DNA of 64,000 nt, taken from Achromobacter denitrificans NBRC 15125 (GTDB lineage Bacteria > Pseudomonadota > Gammaproteobacteria > Burkholderiales > Burkholderiaceae_B). The first letter of the stretch is position 1, and each line of letters opens with the position of its first letter. This document shows positions 45,916 through 55,744 of the stretch, in pieces. The stretch is from NCBI RefSeq assembly GCF_001571365.1, contig NZ_BCTQ01000009.1, forward strand, positions 122,330-186,329, written 5' to 3'. Below the pieces are notes generated by a model. It worked only from the letters and a program-made list of their open reading frames with translations. It made no database searches and was not told where the DNA came from. The translations under genes and the position numbers were made by a program.

Positions 45916-46922
45916 TTGATGTCCGGGCCTCCTGCATGCCAGCAGCGCACCCATTGCGCCGGGCGGACTTCCACCGGTTGCGGCTCGGCCAGACAGGCGT
46001 CGGTCGCGCGCGGGCAGCGCCCCCGGAACGCACAGCCTTGCGGCAGGTTGAGCAGCGATGGCGTCATGCCGGGTATCGGCACCAACGGCCTGCCGCGGGA
46101 CTCCGGCGTGGGAATGGAAGCAATCAGGCCATGCGTGTAGGGATGCATGGGATGGCTGATCACCGCCTCGGTGGTGCCGGTTTCGACCACGCGGCCGGCG
46201 TACATGACCGACACGCGGTCCGCCAGGCCCGCCACCACCGCGAGGTCATGCGTAATCCAGATGAGGCCGGTGCCGGTCTCGCGGCACAGCTTCTGCACCT
46301 CGAACAGGATCTGCCCCTGGATCGTCACGTCCAGTGCCGTGGTCGGTTCGTCCGCGATGATCAGGCGCGGGGAATTCAGCAGCGCGATCGCGATGGCCAC
46401 GCGCTGGCGCATGCCGCCCGACAACTGGTGCGGGTAAGTGCGCAGGCGTTCCTCCGGCGAGGGGATGCCCACCATCGCCAGGGTCTGCAAAGCGCGCAGG
46501 CGCGCCTGCGCGCGCGTCGCCTTGCTGTGTGCCTGGACCGCCTCGATCATCTGCGTGTCCACGCGCAATACGGGGTTCAGGGTCATCATCGGATCCTGAA
46601 AGATCATTGCGATCTCCTGGCCGCGCAGCTGACGCCAACGCGCGGGCGACGCGCCGCGCAAGTCTTCCCCGTTCAGCAACAGCTCTCCCTCCACGATGCG
46701 GCCGGGGTCGTCCAGCAGCCCCATCAGCGAAAAGCCCGTGATGCTCTTGCCCGATCCCGATTCGCCCACCAACCCGAGGATCTCGCCCTCGGCCAATTGC
46801 AGGTCCACGCCGTCCACCGCCTTCACCACGCCGTTGCGGGTGAAAAAGTGGGTCTTGAGCCCGCGCACCTCCAGGATGGTTCCGGGCGCTGCCGACGGCT
46901 TTTCCACAGGCGGTGTCTGCAT
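45912..46922 (-). CDS. Dipeptide/oligopeptide ABC transporter ATP-binding protein (DppD-like)
   Basis: The protein has 336 residues from the ATG at 46920-46922. Walker [19 protein letters not shown], signature [16 protein letters not shown] and Walker [15 protein letters not shown] are present, with the C-terminal cysteine motif [16 protein letters not shown]. The KSI in place of KST is usual for DppD. It is the fourth gene of the operon, with an 11-bp gap from the upstream permease and a 4-bp overlap with the next ATPase. Confidence 0.93.
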   Translation of the reverse strand: MQTPPVEKPSAAPGTILEVRGLKTHFFTRNGVVKAVDGVDLQLAEGEILGLVGESGSGKSITGFSLMGLLDDPGRIVEGELLLNGEDLRGASPARWRQLRGQEIAMIFQDPMMTLNPVLRVDTQMIEAVQAHSKATRAQARLRALQTLAMVGIPSPEERLRTYPHQLSGGMRQRVAIAIALLNSPRLIIADEPTTALDVTIQGQILFEVQKLCRETGTGLIWITHDLAVVAGLADRVSVMYAGRVVETGTTEAVISHPMHPYTHGLIASIPTPESRGRPLVPIPGMTPSLLNLPQGCAFRGRCPRATDACLAEPQPVEVRPAQWVRCWHAGGPDIK

Positions 46923-46933
46923 CGTGCCGCCCC

Positions 46934-47854
46934 TCAATTCGCGTGGCGCGGGTTGAGCACGTCGCGCAGGTGATCGCCCACCAGATTGATGGCGATGATG
47001 GCCAGCGCCAGCGCGATGCCGGGGAAGAACGAAATCCAGTACTGGCCCGACAACAGGTATTCGAATCCGTTGTAGATCAGCATGCCCAGCGAAGGTTCGG
47101 TTACCGGCACGCCCACGCCCAGGAACGACAGCGTCGCCTCCAGCGCGATGGCGTGCGCCAGGTCGATCGTGGCGATCACGATCAGCGGCGGCATACAGTT
47201 CGGCAGCACGTGGCGGAACAGCACGCGCCCCCAGGACAGCGACATGCAGCGCGCCGCTTCCACGTACTCCTTGCCGCGTTCGACCAGCGCCGCGCCGCGC
47301 GCCGCTCGCGCGAAGTAGGCCCACTGCACCACGATCAACGCGATGATCACCTTATCCACACCCTTGCCCAGGATCGCCAGCAGCATCAGCGCGACGAGGA
47401 TGGCCGGAAACGACAACTGGATATCCACAATGCGCATCAGCAAGGCATCGATGCGGCCGCCGAAATAGGCCGCGATCAGGCCGACGGTGGCGCCGATGCC
47501 GAAGGCCGCCAGCACCGATACCGTCGCCACCAGCAGGCTGGTGCGCATGCCGTAGAGAATTGCCGACAGCAGGTCCCGCGCCTGCCCGTCGGTGCCCAGC
47601 CAGTAGTGCATGGTGCCATCGCCGCTTTCGCTGCCCGGCTTGAGCTTGGAATCCATGATGTCCAACGTTGCCAGGTCGTACGGATTCTGCGGCGCGATCC
47701 AGGGCGCCAGCACCGCGGCGCCCACGATCACGACCAGCATGACCAGGCCCAGCGTCGCCAGCTTGCTGGCGAAGAAGTCCGACAGGAAGCGGCGCCAGGG
47801 CGTCTGCTCCTTGGCGCGCGAGGGCGGGGCGGCGGCGGTAGCGGGCGTATTCAT
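46934..47854 (-). CDS. Dipeptide-type ABC transporter permease (DppC-like)
   Basis: The protein has 306 residues. The N-terminal DppC pattern is FLSDFFASKLATLGLVMLVVIV, then a periplasmic loop with HYWLGTDGQARDLLSAILYGMRTSL and the cytoplasmic coupling loop near YVEAARCMSLSWGRVLFRHVLPN. Six membrane segments are expected. It overlaps the upstream permease by four bases. A perfect DnaA-box 9-mer (47352-47360) lies inside and encodes Val-Asp-Lys. Confidence 0.93.
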   Translation of the reverse strand: MNTPATAAAPPSRAKEQTPWRRFLSDFFASKLATLGLVMLVVIVGAAVLAPWIAPQNPYDLATLDIMDSKLKPGSESGDGTMHYWLGTDGQARDLLSAILYGMRTSLLVATVSVLAAFGIGATVGLIAAYFGGRIDALLMRIVDIQLSFPAILVALMLLAILGKGVDKVIIALIVVQWAYFARAARGAALVERGKEYVEAARCMSLSWGRVLFRHVLPNCMPPLIVIATIDLAHAIALEATLSFLGVGVPVTEPSLGMLIYNGFEYLLSGQYWISFFPGIALALAIIAINLVGDHLRDVLNPRHAN

Positions 47855-48825
47855 CGGCGGCTATCCAGGCGTACGCGGGGATCCAGCACCGTATAGATGA
47901 TGTCCACCACAAGGTTCAACATGACCAGGAAGAACACGATCAGCAGCAGATAGGCCACCACCACCGGACGGTCCAGGTTGATGATGGAATCGATCAGCAG
48001 CTTGCCCATGCCCGGCCAGGAAAACACGGTCTCGGTGACGACCGCGAATGCCATCACCTGGCCGAATTCCAGGCCCGCGACCGTCACCACCGGGATCAGG
48101 ATGTTCTTCAGCAGATGCACGCCCAGGACCCGCGCTTCCGACAGGCCCTTGGCGCGCGCGAACTTGATGTAGTCCATCGGCAGGGCCTCGCGCGTGGCCG
48201 CCCGCGTCACGCGGATGATCATCGCGCACTTGGCGAAAGCGATGGTGGCCGCCGGCAGCGCCAGGCTCAGCCAGCCATTGAGCGTGAGCACGCTCAGCTG
48301 CAATGAACCGATGCTGACCGTCTGTCCGCGCCCGCCGGCCGGCACCCAGCCCAGCATCACGGCGAACACCATGATGAGCATCAGGCCAACCCAGAAATTG
48401 GGCAGCGAGAAACCCAGCACGGATCCGGTCATGATGGCGCGCGAGGCCGGCGCATCCGGCTTCAGGCCCGCGCGGATGCCCAGCGGCACGCCGATCAGCA
48501 CGGACAGCAGCATGGCCACGCAAGCCAGTTCCACCGTGGCCGGCATGCGCTCCAGGATCAGGTGCATGGCCGGCTCGCCGGTCAGGAAGCTGTTGCCGAA
48601 ATCCCCGCGCACCGCCTGGCCCATGAAGATCAGATACTGCCGCCACAACGGCAGGTCCAGGCCCAGCGAGGCACGCACCGCGGCGCGCTGCGCCTCGGTG
48701 GCTTCCGGGCTCGCCAGCATCGAGACCGGATCGCCCACCATGTAGATACCGGCGAAGACCAGCGCCGACATGACGAGCATGACGACGATGGTCTGCAGCA
48801 GCCTTCTTACGATCGTTGCCAGCAC
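47851..48825 (-). CDS. Dipeptide-type ABC transporter permease (DppB-like)
   Basis: The protein has 324 residues from a GTG start at 48823-48825. The opening LATIVRRLLQTIVVMLVMSALVFAG is the standard DppB N-terminus. A DppB-type TAMS/EAA coupling loop is seen near YIKFARAKGLSEARVLGVHLLKN. Six membrane segments. It forms the translocation pore with the DppC-like protein. Confidence 0.93.
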   Translation of the reverse strand: MLATIVRRLLQTIVVMLVMSALVFAGIYMVGDPVSMLASPEATEAQRAAVRASLGLDLPLWRQYLIFMGQAVRGDFGNSFLTGEPAMHLILERMPATVELACVAMLLSVLIGVPLGIRAGLKPDAPASRAIMTGSVLGFSLPNFWVGLMLIMVFAVMLGWVPAGGRGQTVSIGSLQLSVLTLNGWLSLALPAATIAFAKCAMIIRVTRAATREALPMDYIKFARAKGLSEARVLGVHLLKNILIPVVTVAGLEFGQVMAFAVVTETVFSWPGMGKLLIDSIINLDRPVVVAYLLLIVFFLVMLNLVVDIIYTVLDPRVRLDSRR

Positions 48826-48847
48826 GAGATGCCGCCCGCCGCGCGCG

Positions 48848-50434
48848 CTACTTCTTCAGCGTCGCGAACTGCGCAAGCGTGACCTGGTCGGGCCGGCCCT
48901 GGTAGCGGATATCGCCCTTCATGGCCCACACCGACAGCTCGAAGTGGATGGGCAGCATGGCGTAGTCGTCCATGGCGATGTTGCTGGCCTGGGACAGCAG
49001 TTGCGCACGCTTGGCATCATCCATGGTGGCCGACGCTTCCTTCACCAACGCGTCCATCTTGGGGTTCGAATAGCGGCTGCGGTTGGTGGTGCCCAGGCCC
49101 GCCTCCGGATTGCGCGTGACCAGCAGCGACGTGAGCGCATTGGACATTTCGCCGCTCGTCACCGACCAGCCCGCCAGATAGGCCGAGAACGCGTAACTGT
49201 CGCGGTTCTTGAAGAACACCGGGGGCGCCATGGCGTCCACGCTGGTCTTCACGCCGATGCGCGTCCACATCGATGCGATCGCCTGCGCCACCTTCGAATC
49301 GTTGACGTAGCGCCCCGAAGGCGAGCCCAGCGTGATCGAGAAGCCGTTGGGATAGCCTGCGTCCTTCAGCAGGGACTTGGCCTTTTCGACATCGGCCTTC
49401 TGTGCCTTCGAATGCTCCTTGCTCGAACCGAACATAGGGTAGGGCAGCAGGTTGCCGGCCGGCAGCGCCACGCCCCCCATCACCCGTTCCACCAGCGCCT
49501 CCCGGTTGATGGCCAGCGACAGCGCTTCGCGCACGCGCTTGTCCTTCATGGGGTTCTTCTCGGTGCCCTGCACGCCGGGCGACGGTTCGGCGAACTGGTC
49601 GAGCGCCACGTACACCACGCGCACCGACGGCGTTTCCTCGACGAAGAGTTTCTTGTCGGCCTTCAGCTTGGGCAGGTCGTCGGTCGGGGGATCCTCGATC
49701 ATGTCCACGTCGCCGGCCAGCAGCGCGGCCACGCGCGCGGCCGCGTTGCTGATCGGGCGGTAGACCACGCGATCCCATTCAGGCTTCTTGCCCCAGTAGT
49801 TGTCGTTGCGCGCCAGCACGAATTCCGCGCCCCGCTTCCACGATACGAACTTGTACGGGCCGGTGCCGATCAGGCCGTCGCCGCTATTGAGCTCCGTGGT
49901 TGTCTTGCCTTCCGCCGCGGGCCCGGACGCGGCCTTCTTGGACATGATGGGCAATTGCGCCAGATTGACGAGCAGGTTCGGCGCCACGTCCTTGGTCGTG
50001 ATGCGCACGGTCTGCGGATCCACCGCCTCGGTCTTTTCGACGGAACCCAGGTACAGCGTGAACGGCGAAGGGCTGTTGGGCACCTTGGGCACGCGCGCAT
50101 AGGTGAACACCACGTCGTCCGCCGTGAACGGCGTGCCGTCGGAGAACTTCACGTTGGGGCGCAGCTTGAAGGTCCACACCTTGCCGTCCACGGTCCAGGA
50201 TTCGGCAAGCGCGGGCTGCGGCTTGAGTTGGGCGTCGGTTGCGACCAGGGTATCGAAAATGGTCTGGGAGATCTGCGTATTGGGCGTGAGCGCGTGGTAC
50301 TGCGGATCCATGGAGGAGGGCTCGGTCTTCAGGGCGATCACCAGATCGCGGGCCATGGCCGAACTGAGTGTGCCAAACGCTAGAACCACCGCGGCCGAGC
50401 CGCAGGCCAAGACACGCGAAAACCGAGATGCCAT
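48848..50434 (-). CDS. ABC transporter substrate-binding protein, family 5 (DppA-like)
   Basis: The protein has 528 residues from the ATG at 50432-50434, with a signal peptide to about residue 28 (SSAMA). The mature chain shows the family-5 pattern: LVIALKTEPSSMDPQYHAL, QTIFDTLVATDAQLKPQPALAESW and KFSDGTPFTADDVVFTYAR. It captures peptides, nickel or other solutes. It is the first gene of the operon binding protein, DppB, DppC, DppD, DppF, M20, so an N-acylated or peptide substrate is favoured. Confidence 0.93.
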   Translation of the reverse strand: MASRFSRVLACGSAAVVLAFGTLSSAMARDLVIALKTEPSSMDPQYHALTPNTQISQTIFDTLVATDAQLKPQPALAESWTVDGKVWTFKLRPNVKFSDGTPFTADDVVFTYARVPKVPNSPSPFTLYLGSVEKTEAVDPQTVRITTKDVAPNLLVNLAQLPIMSKKAASGPAAEGKTTTELNSGDGLIGTGPYKFVSWKRGAEFVLARNDNYWGKKPEWDRVVYRPISNAAARVAALLAGDVDMIEDPPTDDLPKLKADKKLFVEETPSVRVVYVALDQFAEPSPGVQGTEKNPMKDKRVREALSLAINREALVERVMGGVALPAGNLLPYPMFGSSKEHSKAQKADVEKAKSLLKDAGYPNGFSITLGSPSGRYVNDSKVAQAIASMWTRIGVKTSVDAMAPPVFFKNRDSYAFSAYLAGWSVTSGEMSNALTSLLVTRNPEAGLGTTNRSRYSNPKMDALVKEASATMDDAKRAQLLSQASNIAMDDYAMLPIHFELSVWAMKGDIRYQGRPDQVTLAQFATLKK

Positions 50435-50549
50435 TGTGATCTCCCAGAGTTGTTTCGGGTTTTGAACCTCCGGGCCACATTAACCACCAAACAAGGCCCC
50501 GCGCAACAGTTATATTCCCTTATTGTCCTTGCTTCGCCTCCCCCGAAAT

Positions 50550-51902
50550 ATGTCCGCCTACGCCCCCATCGCCGCCATTGCCACCGCCCCCGGAAGAGGC
50601 GGCATCGGGGTCGTTCGCGTGTCCGGCGCGGACCTTTCCGCGCTGGTGCGTCGCCTGTTCCAGCGCGAACTCACGCCGCGTCACGCGCACTACTTGCCGT
50701 TCAAGGCCGAGTCCGGCGAACTGCTGGACGAAGGCATCGCCATCTACTTCCGCGCGCCCCATTCCTATACCGGAGAAGACGTGCTGGAGTTGCAGGGACA
50801 CGGCGGCCCCGCCGTGCTGCGGCGCGTGCTGGACAGCTGCCTCGCCGCGGGCCGCGACCTGGGCGTCCGGCTGGCCGAACCCGGCGAATTCACGCGCCGC
50901 GCCTTCCTCAACGACCGCATGGACCTGGCCCAGGCCGAAGCGGTCGCCGACCTGATCGAAGCCTCGTCGGTCGCCGCGGCGCGCGGCGCCATGGCTTCCC
51001 TGTCCGGCGAGTTCTCCACGCGCGTGAACGACCTGTCGGACCGCATCATCCATTTGCGCATGCTGGTGGAGGCCACCCTGGATTTCCCCGAGGAAGAAAT
51101 CGACTTCCTGGAGAAATACCAGGCCCGCCCCACGCTGGACGCGCTGGCCGCCGACCTGGCCCGCCTGATCGCGCAGGCCCGCCAGGGCGTGATCCTGCGC
51201 GAAGGCCTGCACGTCGTGCTGGCCGGGCAGCCGAACGTCGGAAAATCCAGCCTGCTCAACGCGCTGGCCGGCGACGATATCGCCATCGTCACTCCCATCG
51301 CCGGCACGACCCGTGACAAGGTCGTGCAGGAGATCCACATCGACGGCGTCCCGCTGCATATTGTCGACACGGCCGGCCTCAGGGAAACCGAAGATACCGT
51401 CGAGAGCATCGGCATCGCCCGCACCTGGCAGGAGATCGAGCGCGCCGACGTCATCCTGCACCTGCAGGACGCCACGCAGCCGGGCGACGAACTGGACGCG
51501 CAAATCACCGCGCGCCTGCCGCCCCGCACGCCCGTCCTCAAAGTGTTCAACAAGGTCGACCTGTTGCCCGCCGCCTTTACCGCGGGGCCGGAAGAACTGG
51601 GTATTTCGGCCAAGAGCGGCATCGGCCTGGACGCGCTGCGCGCCGAACTGCTGCGGATCGCCGGCTGGAACCCCGGCGCCGAATCGCCCTGGCTGGCACG
51701 CGAACGGCATCTGCACGCCCTGCAGGCCGCCGAGGAACACCTGGCGCTGGCGGGCGAACACGCGCAACAGGACGACCGGGTGCTGGACCTGTTCGCGGAA
51801 GAATTGCGCCTGGCGCACGACAGCCTGTCCAGCATCACCGGAAAATTCACCAGCGACGATCTGCTGGGCGAGATCTTCTCCAGCTTCTGCATCGGGAAAT
51901 AG
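50550..51902 (+). CDS. mnmE: tRNA modification GTPase MnmE
   Basis: The protein has 450 residues from the ATG at 50550. With MnmG it makes the 5-aminomethyl/carboxymethylaminomethyl group on wobble uridine. Landmarks: N-terminal [20 protein letters not shown] folate-binding domain, the G-domain with [16 protein letters not shown] at about residue 225, DTAGLRET, and NKVD-type FNKVDLL, and the essential C-terminal CIGK. MnmG is not in the window. It lies to the right of the dnaA-yidC region but separated from it by two transport cassettes, an unusual gap for this cluster. Confidence 0.97.
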   Translation: MSAYAPIAAIATAPGRGGIGVVRVSGADLSALVRRLFQRELTPRHAHYLPFKAESGELLDEGIAIYFRAPHSYTGEDVLELQGHGGPAVLRRVLDSCLAAGRDLGVRLAEPGEFTRRAFLNDRMDLAQAEAVADLIEASSVAAARGAMASLSGEFSTRVNDLSDRIIHLRMLVEATLDFPEEEIDFLEKYQARPTLDALAADLARLIAQARQGVILREGLHVVLAGQPNVGKSSLLNALAGDDIAIVTPIAGTTRDKVVQEIHIDGVPLHIVDTAGLRETEDTVESIGIARTWQEIERADVILHLQDATQPGDELDAQITARLPPRTPVLKVFNKVDLLPAAFTAGPEELGISAKSGIGLDALRAELLRIAGWNPGAESPWLARERHLHALQAAEEHLALAGEHAQQDDRVLDLFAEELRLAHDSLSSITGKFTSDDLLGEIFSSFCIGK

Positions 51903-51938
51903 CCCGCGCCGCCGGATCGCGGACGGCGTCCACCGCCG

Positions 51939-52295
51939 CTACGGCTTGCGCGTCGCTTCCACCAGGCACTCCGACAGGCGGTCGAAATGCAGCAGCGCGG
52001 CCTGGCTCAACTCCACCTGTTTGCGGCGGGCGTCTTCGGTATCCACGAGCAGGACCCAGCCCTTTTCACGCATCGACTTCAGCCGCGCGTGCAGGGTCGC
52101 GGGCGAGCCGATGCTGTCCACGGCCATGACGTCGCGAACCGACAGGCGCCGCTCCTCTTGCGAAGCTCGCGCGATGAGGCTCAGGATCCTTTCTTCCACG
52201 GGGTCCAGCGACGGCAGGGAGGGCAGGCCGCGCAACGCTTCCGCAAGGCGCAGGAAACGCATGTAGATGTCGGCGGGCCTCTTGCTTTGTTTCAT
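51939..52295 (-). CDS. MarR-like winged-helix regulator
   Basis: The protein has 118 residues. Residues about 25-105 form a winged helix: LDPVEERILSLIARA, then VRDVMAVDSIGSPATLHARLKSMREKGWV and a wing around VDTEDARRKQVELS. The spacing fits MarR-type proteins without their long dimerisation helices. It is divergent from the MASE1-like gene at 52353 with a 57-bp gap and probably regulates it and itself. It converges with mnmE. The ligand is unknown. Confidence 0.75.
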   Translation of the reverse strand: MKQSKRPADIYMRFLRLAEALRGLPSLPSLDPVEERILSLIARASQEERRLSVRDVMAVDSIGSPATLHARLKSMREKGWVLLVDTEDARRKQVELSQAALLHFDRLSECLVEATRKP

Positions 52296-52352
52296 GGATA
52301 ATGAATACGGCGACCGATGGCGCGGCGAAAAGTGAACGATGATACTTAGGAT

Positions 52353-52937
52353 ATGGACAACATTCTAGGTCTGGGGAAATGGGCTCTGGCGACCGCCGTC
52401 CTGTTTCTGGCAAGCCTGGCGGTCAATGAATGGGTCTTCCCGAGCCTGGAATTCGCGCGCGGCATCAACTGGGTCTACCTGCCGGCGGGAGTGCGCCTGG
52501 TAAGCACGCTCATCCTCGGCCTGCCGGCCGCGATCGGCTTGCTGGCAGGCTCCTGGATCGCCTGGTTTTTCTATTATTTCCCCGACGATTTCGCCCGTTC
52601 GCTGGCCGGCGGCATCCTGGACGCGGTGGCGCCGTACCTGGCCTATCGTTGGGCCCGTTACGCGCTGCACCTGCGGCCTGACCTCGGCAATCTCACCGCC
52701 TGGCGCCTGGTGATCTGCGCGGTCGTCTATGCGCTGGTGAACTCGGCGATCCATCACGCCTGGTTCTTCTTCCTGGGAGAGCGGGACGCGCTGTCGCACA
52801 GCTTCGTGGCGATGTTCGCGGGCGACCTGGCGGGCTCCCTGGTCGTGCTGTATACGCTCAAGGCCGCCGTGGCCGTGCTGCGACGGCACCTGACCGGGCA
52901 GCGCTCGCGCGCCGCGGCGGGCAGGCTCAGCCCGTAA
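52353..52937 (+). CDS. MASE1-like integral membrane protein without output domain
   Basis: The protein has 194 residues with about six membrane segments. INWVYLPAGVRLVSTLILGLPAAIGLLAGSW resembles the core of the MASE1 sensory domain that usually precedes GGDEF, EAL or kinase domains. No such domain follows; the chain ends in a short basic tail. It is divergent from the MarR-like gene and its last 11 bp overlap the 3' end of the convergent gene at 52927. It may be a free-standing sensor or transporter-like protein. The family assignment is by eye. Confidence 0.65.
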   Translation: MDNILGLGKWALATAVLFLASLAVNEWVFPSLEFARGINWVYLPAGVRLVSTLILGLPAAIGLLAGSWIAWFFYYFPDDFARSLAGGILDAVAPYLAYRWARYALHLRPDLGNLTAWRLVICAVVYALVNSAIHHAWFFFLGERDALSHSFVAMFAGDLAGSLVVLYTLKAAVAVLRRHLTGQRSRAAAGRLSP

Positions 52938-53262
52938 TCGTCGCAGCATCCCGCTGCGGCTCCTCACCGTCCGGCATCGGCGCGGAAAGCGCATCGCCCC
53001 TACGTTCCAGCACCCGGTTCAGGCGCTCCAGTAACAGGCGCACGTCGCGGGCCCGCTTGCCGTGCAGCAATCTGCCCAGGGCGGCCAGGTTCAGGGCCAT
53101 CGTGTCCAGCTCCGAGCGTTCGCTTTCCGTAAGGGGAATGTCCACGTCGCCGCGGCGTTCGACCCGGTCCAGAACGGCCGCGCACGCCTCGTGGAATCTG
53201 GAAAATTCCTCCCAGAGATTGGGCGGGCCGCTACCCGCCGGAACGGACTTTCCGGGTGCCAT
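52927..53262 (-). CDS. Hypothetical protein
   Basis: The protein has 111 residues from the ATG at 53260-53262. I do not recognise it. The chain is soluble, rich in Arg, Glu and Leu, with a likely helical core (WEEFSRFHEACAAVLDRVE, then ALNLAALGRLLHGK and LLLERLNRVLERRGD) suggesting a small helical bundle. It overlaps the MASE1-like gene tail-to-tail by 11 bp and lies 200 bp from the divergent GNAT gene. It could be a real small gene; coding-potential evidence is modest. Confidence 0.55.
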   Translation of the reverse strand: MAPGKSVPAGSGPPNLWEEFSRFHEACAAVLDRVERRGDVDIPLTESERSELDTMALNLAALGRLLHGKRARDVRLLLERLNRVLERRGDALSAPMPDGEEPQRDAATITG

Positions 53263-53462
53263 GGATGCTCCTGTGGGGAACCGCAAGGCAATTTTTTGCC
53301 CTAGCCGCGCACTGCTTATGGCGCGCGGCTTATGGTTATAAATTCTATAACGAATTTCACGGTGATTTCGGCCCCGTTGGAATCCCCCGTATATTTGGGT
53401 TCCTCCAGTCCGCGCCGCCCCCTCCGAGCCGGCGATCCGGCGGCCGCCTTCCCGGGATTTCC

Positions 53463-53912
53463 ATGCCCATCCATATCCGTCCCGCCACCGTCGACGATAT
53501 CTCCGCGATCGAACGGATCGTCAGGGATGCGTACTCGCCCTATATCCAACGCATCGGCGCCACGCCGGGTCCCATGCTGGACGATTACCCTGCGCGGATC
53601 GCGCAGGGTCTGGTCCACGTGCTACTGGCGTCGGGCGATGTCCAGGCCTTGCTGGTGTTGATACCCGAGCCAGACTGCCTGCTGCTGGACAATATCGCGG
53701 TATCGCCCGGCGCGCAGGGCAAGGGCTATGGCCGGCATCTGCTGCGCTTCGCCGAAGACGAGGCGCGCCGCCGCGGCCTGGCCGCCATCCGCCTCTACAC
53801 GCAGGAAAAAATGACCGAGAACATCGGCATCTATCGACGCCACGGCTATGTCGAAACCCATCGCGCCGAAGAGATCGGCTTGAAGCGCGTTTTCATGAAG
53901 AAAGCGCTTTGA
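53463..53912 (+). CDS. GNAT family N-acetyltransferase
   Basis: The protein has 149 residues from the ATG at 53463. The acetyl-CoA-binding pyrophosphate loop is GAQGKGYGRHLL at about residue 82, with LLLDNIAVSP before it, as in RimI-like GNAT proteins, and a C-terminal ENIGIYRRHGYVE. It transfers an acetyl group to an amine; the acceptor is unknown. It is a single-gene unit, convergent with the chloride-channel gene. Confidence 0.9.
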   Translation: MPIHIRPATVDDISAIERIVRDAYSPYIQRIGATPGPMLDDYPARIAQGLVHVLLASGDVQALLVLIPEPDCLLLDNIAVSPGAQGKGYGRHLLRFAEDEARRRGLAAIRLYTQEKMTENIGIYRRHGYVETHRAEEIGLKRVFMKKAL

Positions 53913-53969
53913 AATAGGGGTTTCCCCTGTATTTTCAATTCGTCTTGAAATACGAATGTTTACTCATAT

Positions 53970-55352
53970 TCATGATTCAGGCTTGTCGCTCTCGCGCTCA
54001 CCGGACACGGCAAGCCTCGCGCGCCGGTTGCTGGCCAGGGACTTCGCATAGACCGAATCGGGCCGGATCCGATGCGCGACGACGTAGCCGGTGACGCAGG
54101 CCAGCATCAGCGGAAGCATGACCTCATAGCTCAGCGTCATCTCGAAAATCATCAGGATCGACATGAGCGGCGCGTAGGTCGTGGCCGCCAGCAGCGCCCC
54201 CATGCCGACGATGGCGTAACTCGATACGGCCGACAGATCGCCGGCGGGGAACAGGGCCTGCAATCCCGTTCCGTACAACGCCCCCAGCGCCGCCCCCACG
54301 AACAGCGTCGGGGTGAATACGCCGCCCACCGCGCCCGAGCCCACGCTGGCAGCGGTCGCCAGCGTTTTCAACAGCAGGATCGCGGCAACGGCCTGCCAGG
54401 CCCATTGCGTGTGCAGCATGCTGTTGACCACGCTGTATCCGTTACCCCAGACCTCGGGATTCACCACCGACAGCGCGCCCACGATCAGGCCGCCCACGGC
54501 CATCTTCGCCCATAAGGGAAAGGGCAGGCGGCCGAAGGCGCTGCGCGCGACATCCAGGAAACGCAGGAACTGCGGAGCCGCCAGGCCGGCGATCAGGCCC
54601 AGGCCCAGGTAGTTGATGACTTCCCATCCCGACACGAAGTCGAACGGCGGCATGTGGAACACCGCGTCATAGTGCAGGATCTGGCGCGTGACAATATTGG
54701 CCACCACCGAGGACACCACCAGCGGCACCAGCGTGACAGAGGCGATCGCGCCATAGACGATCTCGGAAATGAACAACGCGCCCGCGATGGGCGCGTTATA
54801 GGCGGACGTAATCCCGGCGGTGGCGCCGCAAGCCACCAACAGCCGCAGATGGCGAGGAGGCAGGACCAGGTATCGCCCCGTCAGCGATGACAGCATCGCC
54901 GCCAATTGCACCATGGGCCCCTCACGGCCGATCGAGGCGCCGGATCCGATGGAAAAAATGGACGACAGGCTGCGGGCGATCGTCTGGCGGAACCCGATGA
55001 CGCCGCGTCCCACCGCGATCGCTTCCATATAGTCCGCCGCGCCGCGTTTAGGCAGGCGTTTCGCGGCCAACTGCAGGATGGCGCCGGCAATCGCGCCGCC
55101 CACGGCGGGCATCAGAAAGCGCTGCCACGGGCTGAGCCCCCTGGCCAACGACACCATGCCGTGGGGGGAATCGCCGCCCCCCAGCAGTATTTGCGTCCAG
55201 CCCAGCAGTTCGCGAAAGACCACCGTGGCGAGTGCGCCCAGCAAGCCCATCAACGCTGCCGCGCACACGGTGACCGCCAGATTGTCGACCAGCAAACGGC
55301 TTCTCAGCCAGGTCGCCCAGCCTGAATTCTTGATTCTGATTTCTCTCGCCAT
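53970..55352 (-). CDS. ClC family chloride channel/transporter
   Basis: The protein has 460 residues with the ClC layout of about 18 helices. Selectivity motifs are seen in GSGASIGREGPMVQ (GxEGP), a GxFxP-type GGVFTPTLFVG and a central Tyr in the late helices (SYEVMLPLML region). Bacterial ClC proteins are Cl-/H+ exchangers or channels used in acid or halide stress. There is no C-terminal CBS domain. Its start lies at the left edge of the AT-rich origin candidate, from which it is transcribed away. Confidence 0.92.
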   Translation of the reverse strand: MAREIRIKNSGWATWLRSRLLVDNLAVTVCAAALMGLLGALATVVFRELLGWTQILLGGGDSPHGMVSLARGLSPWQRFLMPAVGGAIAGAILQLAAKRLPKRGAADYMEAIAVGRGVIGFRQTIARSLSSIFSIGSGASIGREGPMVQLAAMLSSLTGRYLVLPPRHLRLLVACGATAGITSAYNAPIAGALFISEIVYGAIASVTLVPLVVSSVVANIVTRQILHYDAVFHMPPFDFVSGWEVINYLGLGLIAGLAAPQFLRFLDVARSAFGRLPFPLWAKMAVGGLIVGALSVVNPEVWGNGYSVVNSMLHTQWAWQAVAAILLLKTLATAASVGSGAVGGVFTPTLFVGAALGALYGTGLQALFPAGDLSAVSSYAIVGMGALLAATTYAPLMSILMIFEMTLSYEVMLPLMLACVTGYVVAHRIRPDSVYAKSLASNRRARLAVSGERESDKPES

Positions 55353-55554
55353 GGCGCGATTCTACGGCGAATCCTGCTCACTTTTTGTTCAGTCCCTTGT
55401 AATGAAACCAGGCGTGCCTCCCCTCGAATGCCGGGTTTCGACATGCGCTCACAGGGCCTCTAAAGGCCTCCAAAAGGGCAAAAAAGCGGGGATGCAGAAC
55501 CGGGTTTTTCGGGGTAAAAGTGCCACTTTTGAAGCCCGATGTCATGGCGAGGCC

Positions 55555-55563
55555 TGTGGATAA
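55555..55563 (-). other. Perfect DnaA box in the oriC candidate
   Basis: TGTGGATAA, the reverse orientation of the consensus box, at the left side of the candidate origin core. Confidence 0.75.
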
Positions 55564-55735
55564 CTCCTAAGGCGGCTGGTTGTGCACATTGTGTGGAGGC
55601 AAGTTGAACAAGCAGGGGTTTTGTACCCAGGCCAAAATCTTGTCCAACTTCAACTTTTTTCCCACACAGAGTTCTTGCACAGGCAAAAACCGTCCCAAGT
55701 CGATGAAAAAAAAGAGGTTTTCAAGGTTAAGGTAG

Positions 55736-55744
55736 TTATCCACA
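55736..55744 (+). other. Perfect DnaA box next to the AT-rich element
   Basis: TTATCCACA directly abuts the AT-rich block at 55746-55795, the box-to-unwinding-element order seen in known bacterial origins. Confidence 0.78.

Noticed and set aside
54000..54120. A CBS domain or second gene fused to the ClC protein
   Set aside because: The C-terminal tail after the last helix is only about 40 residues of charged sequence, so no domain fits.
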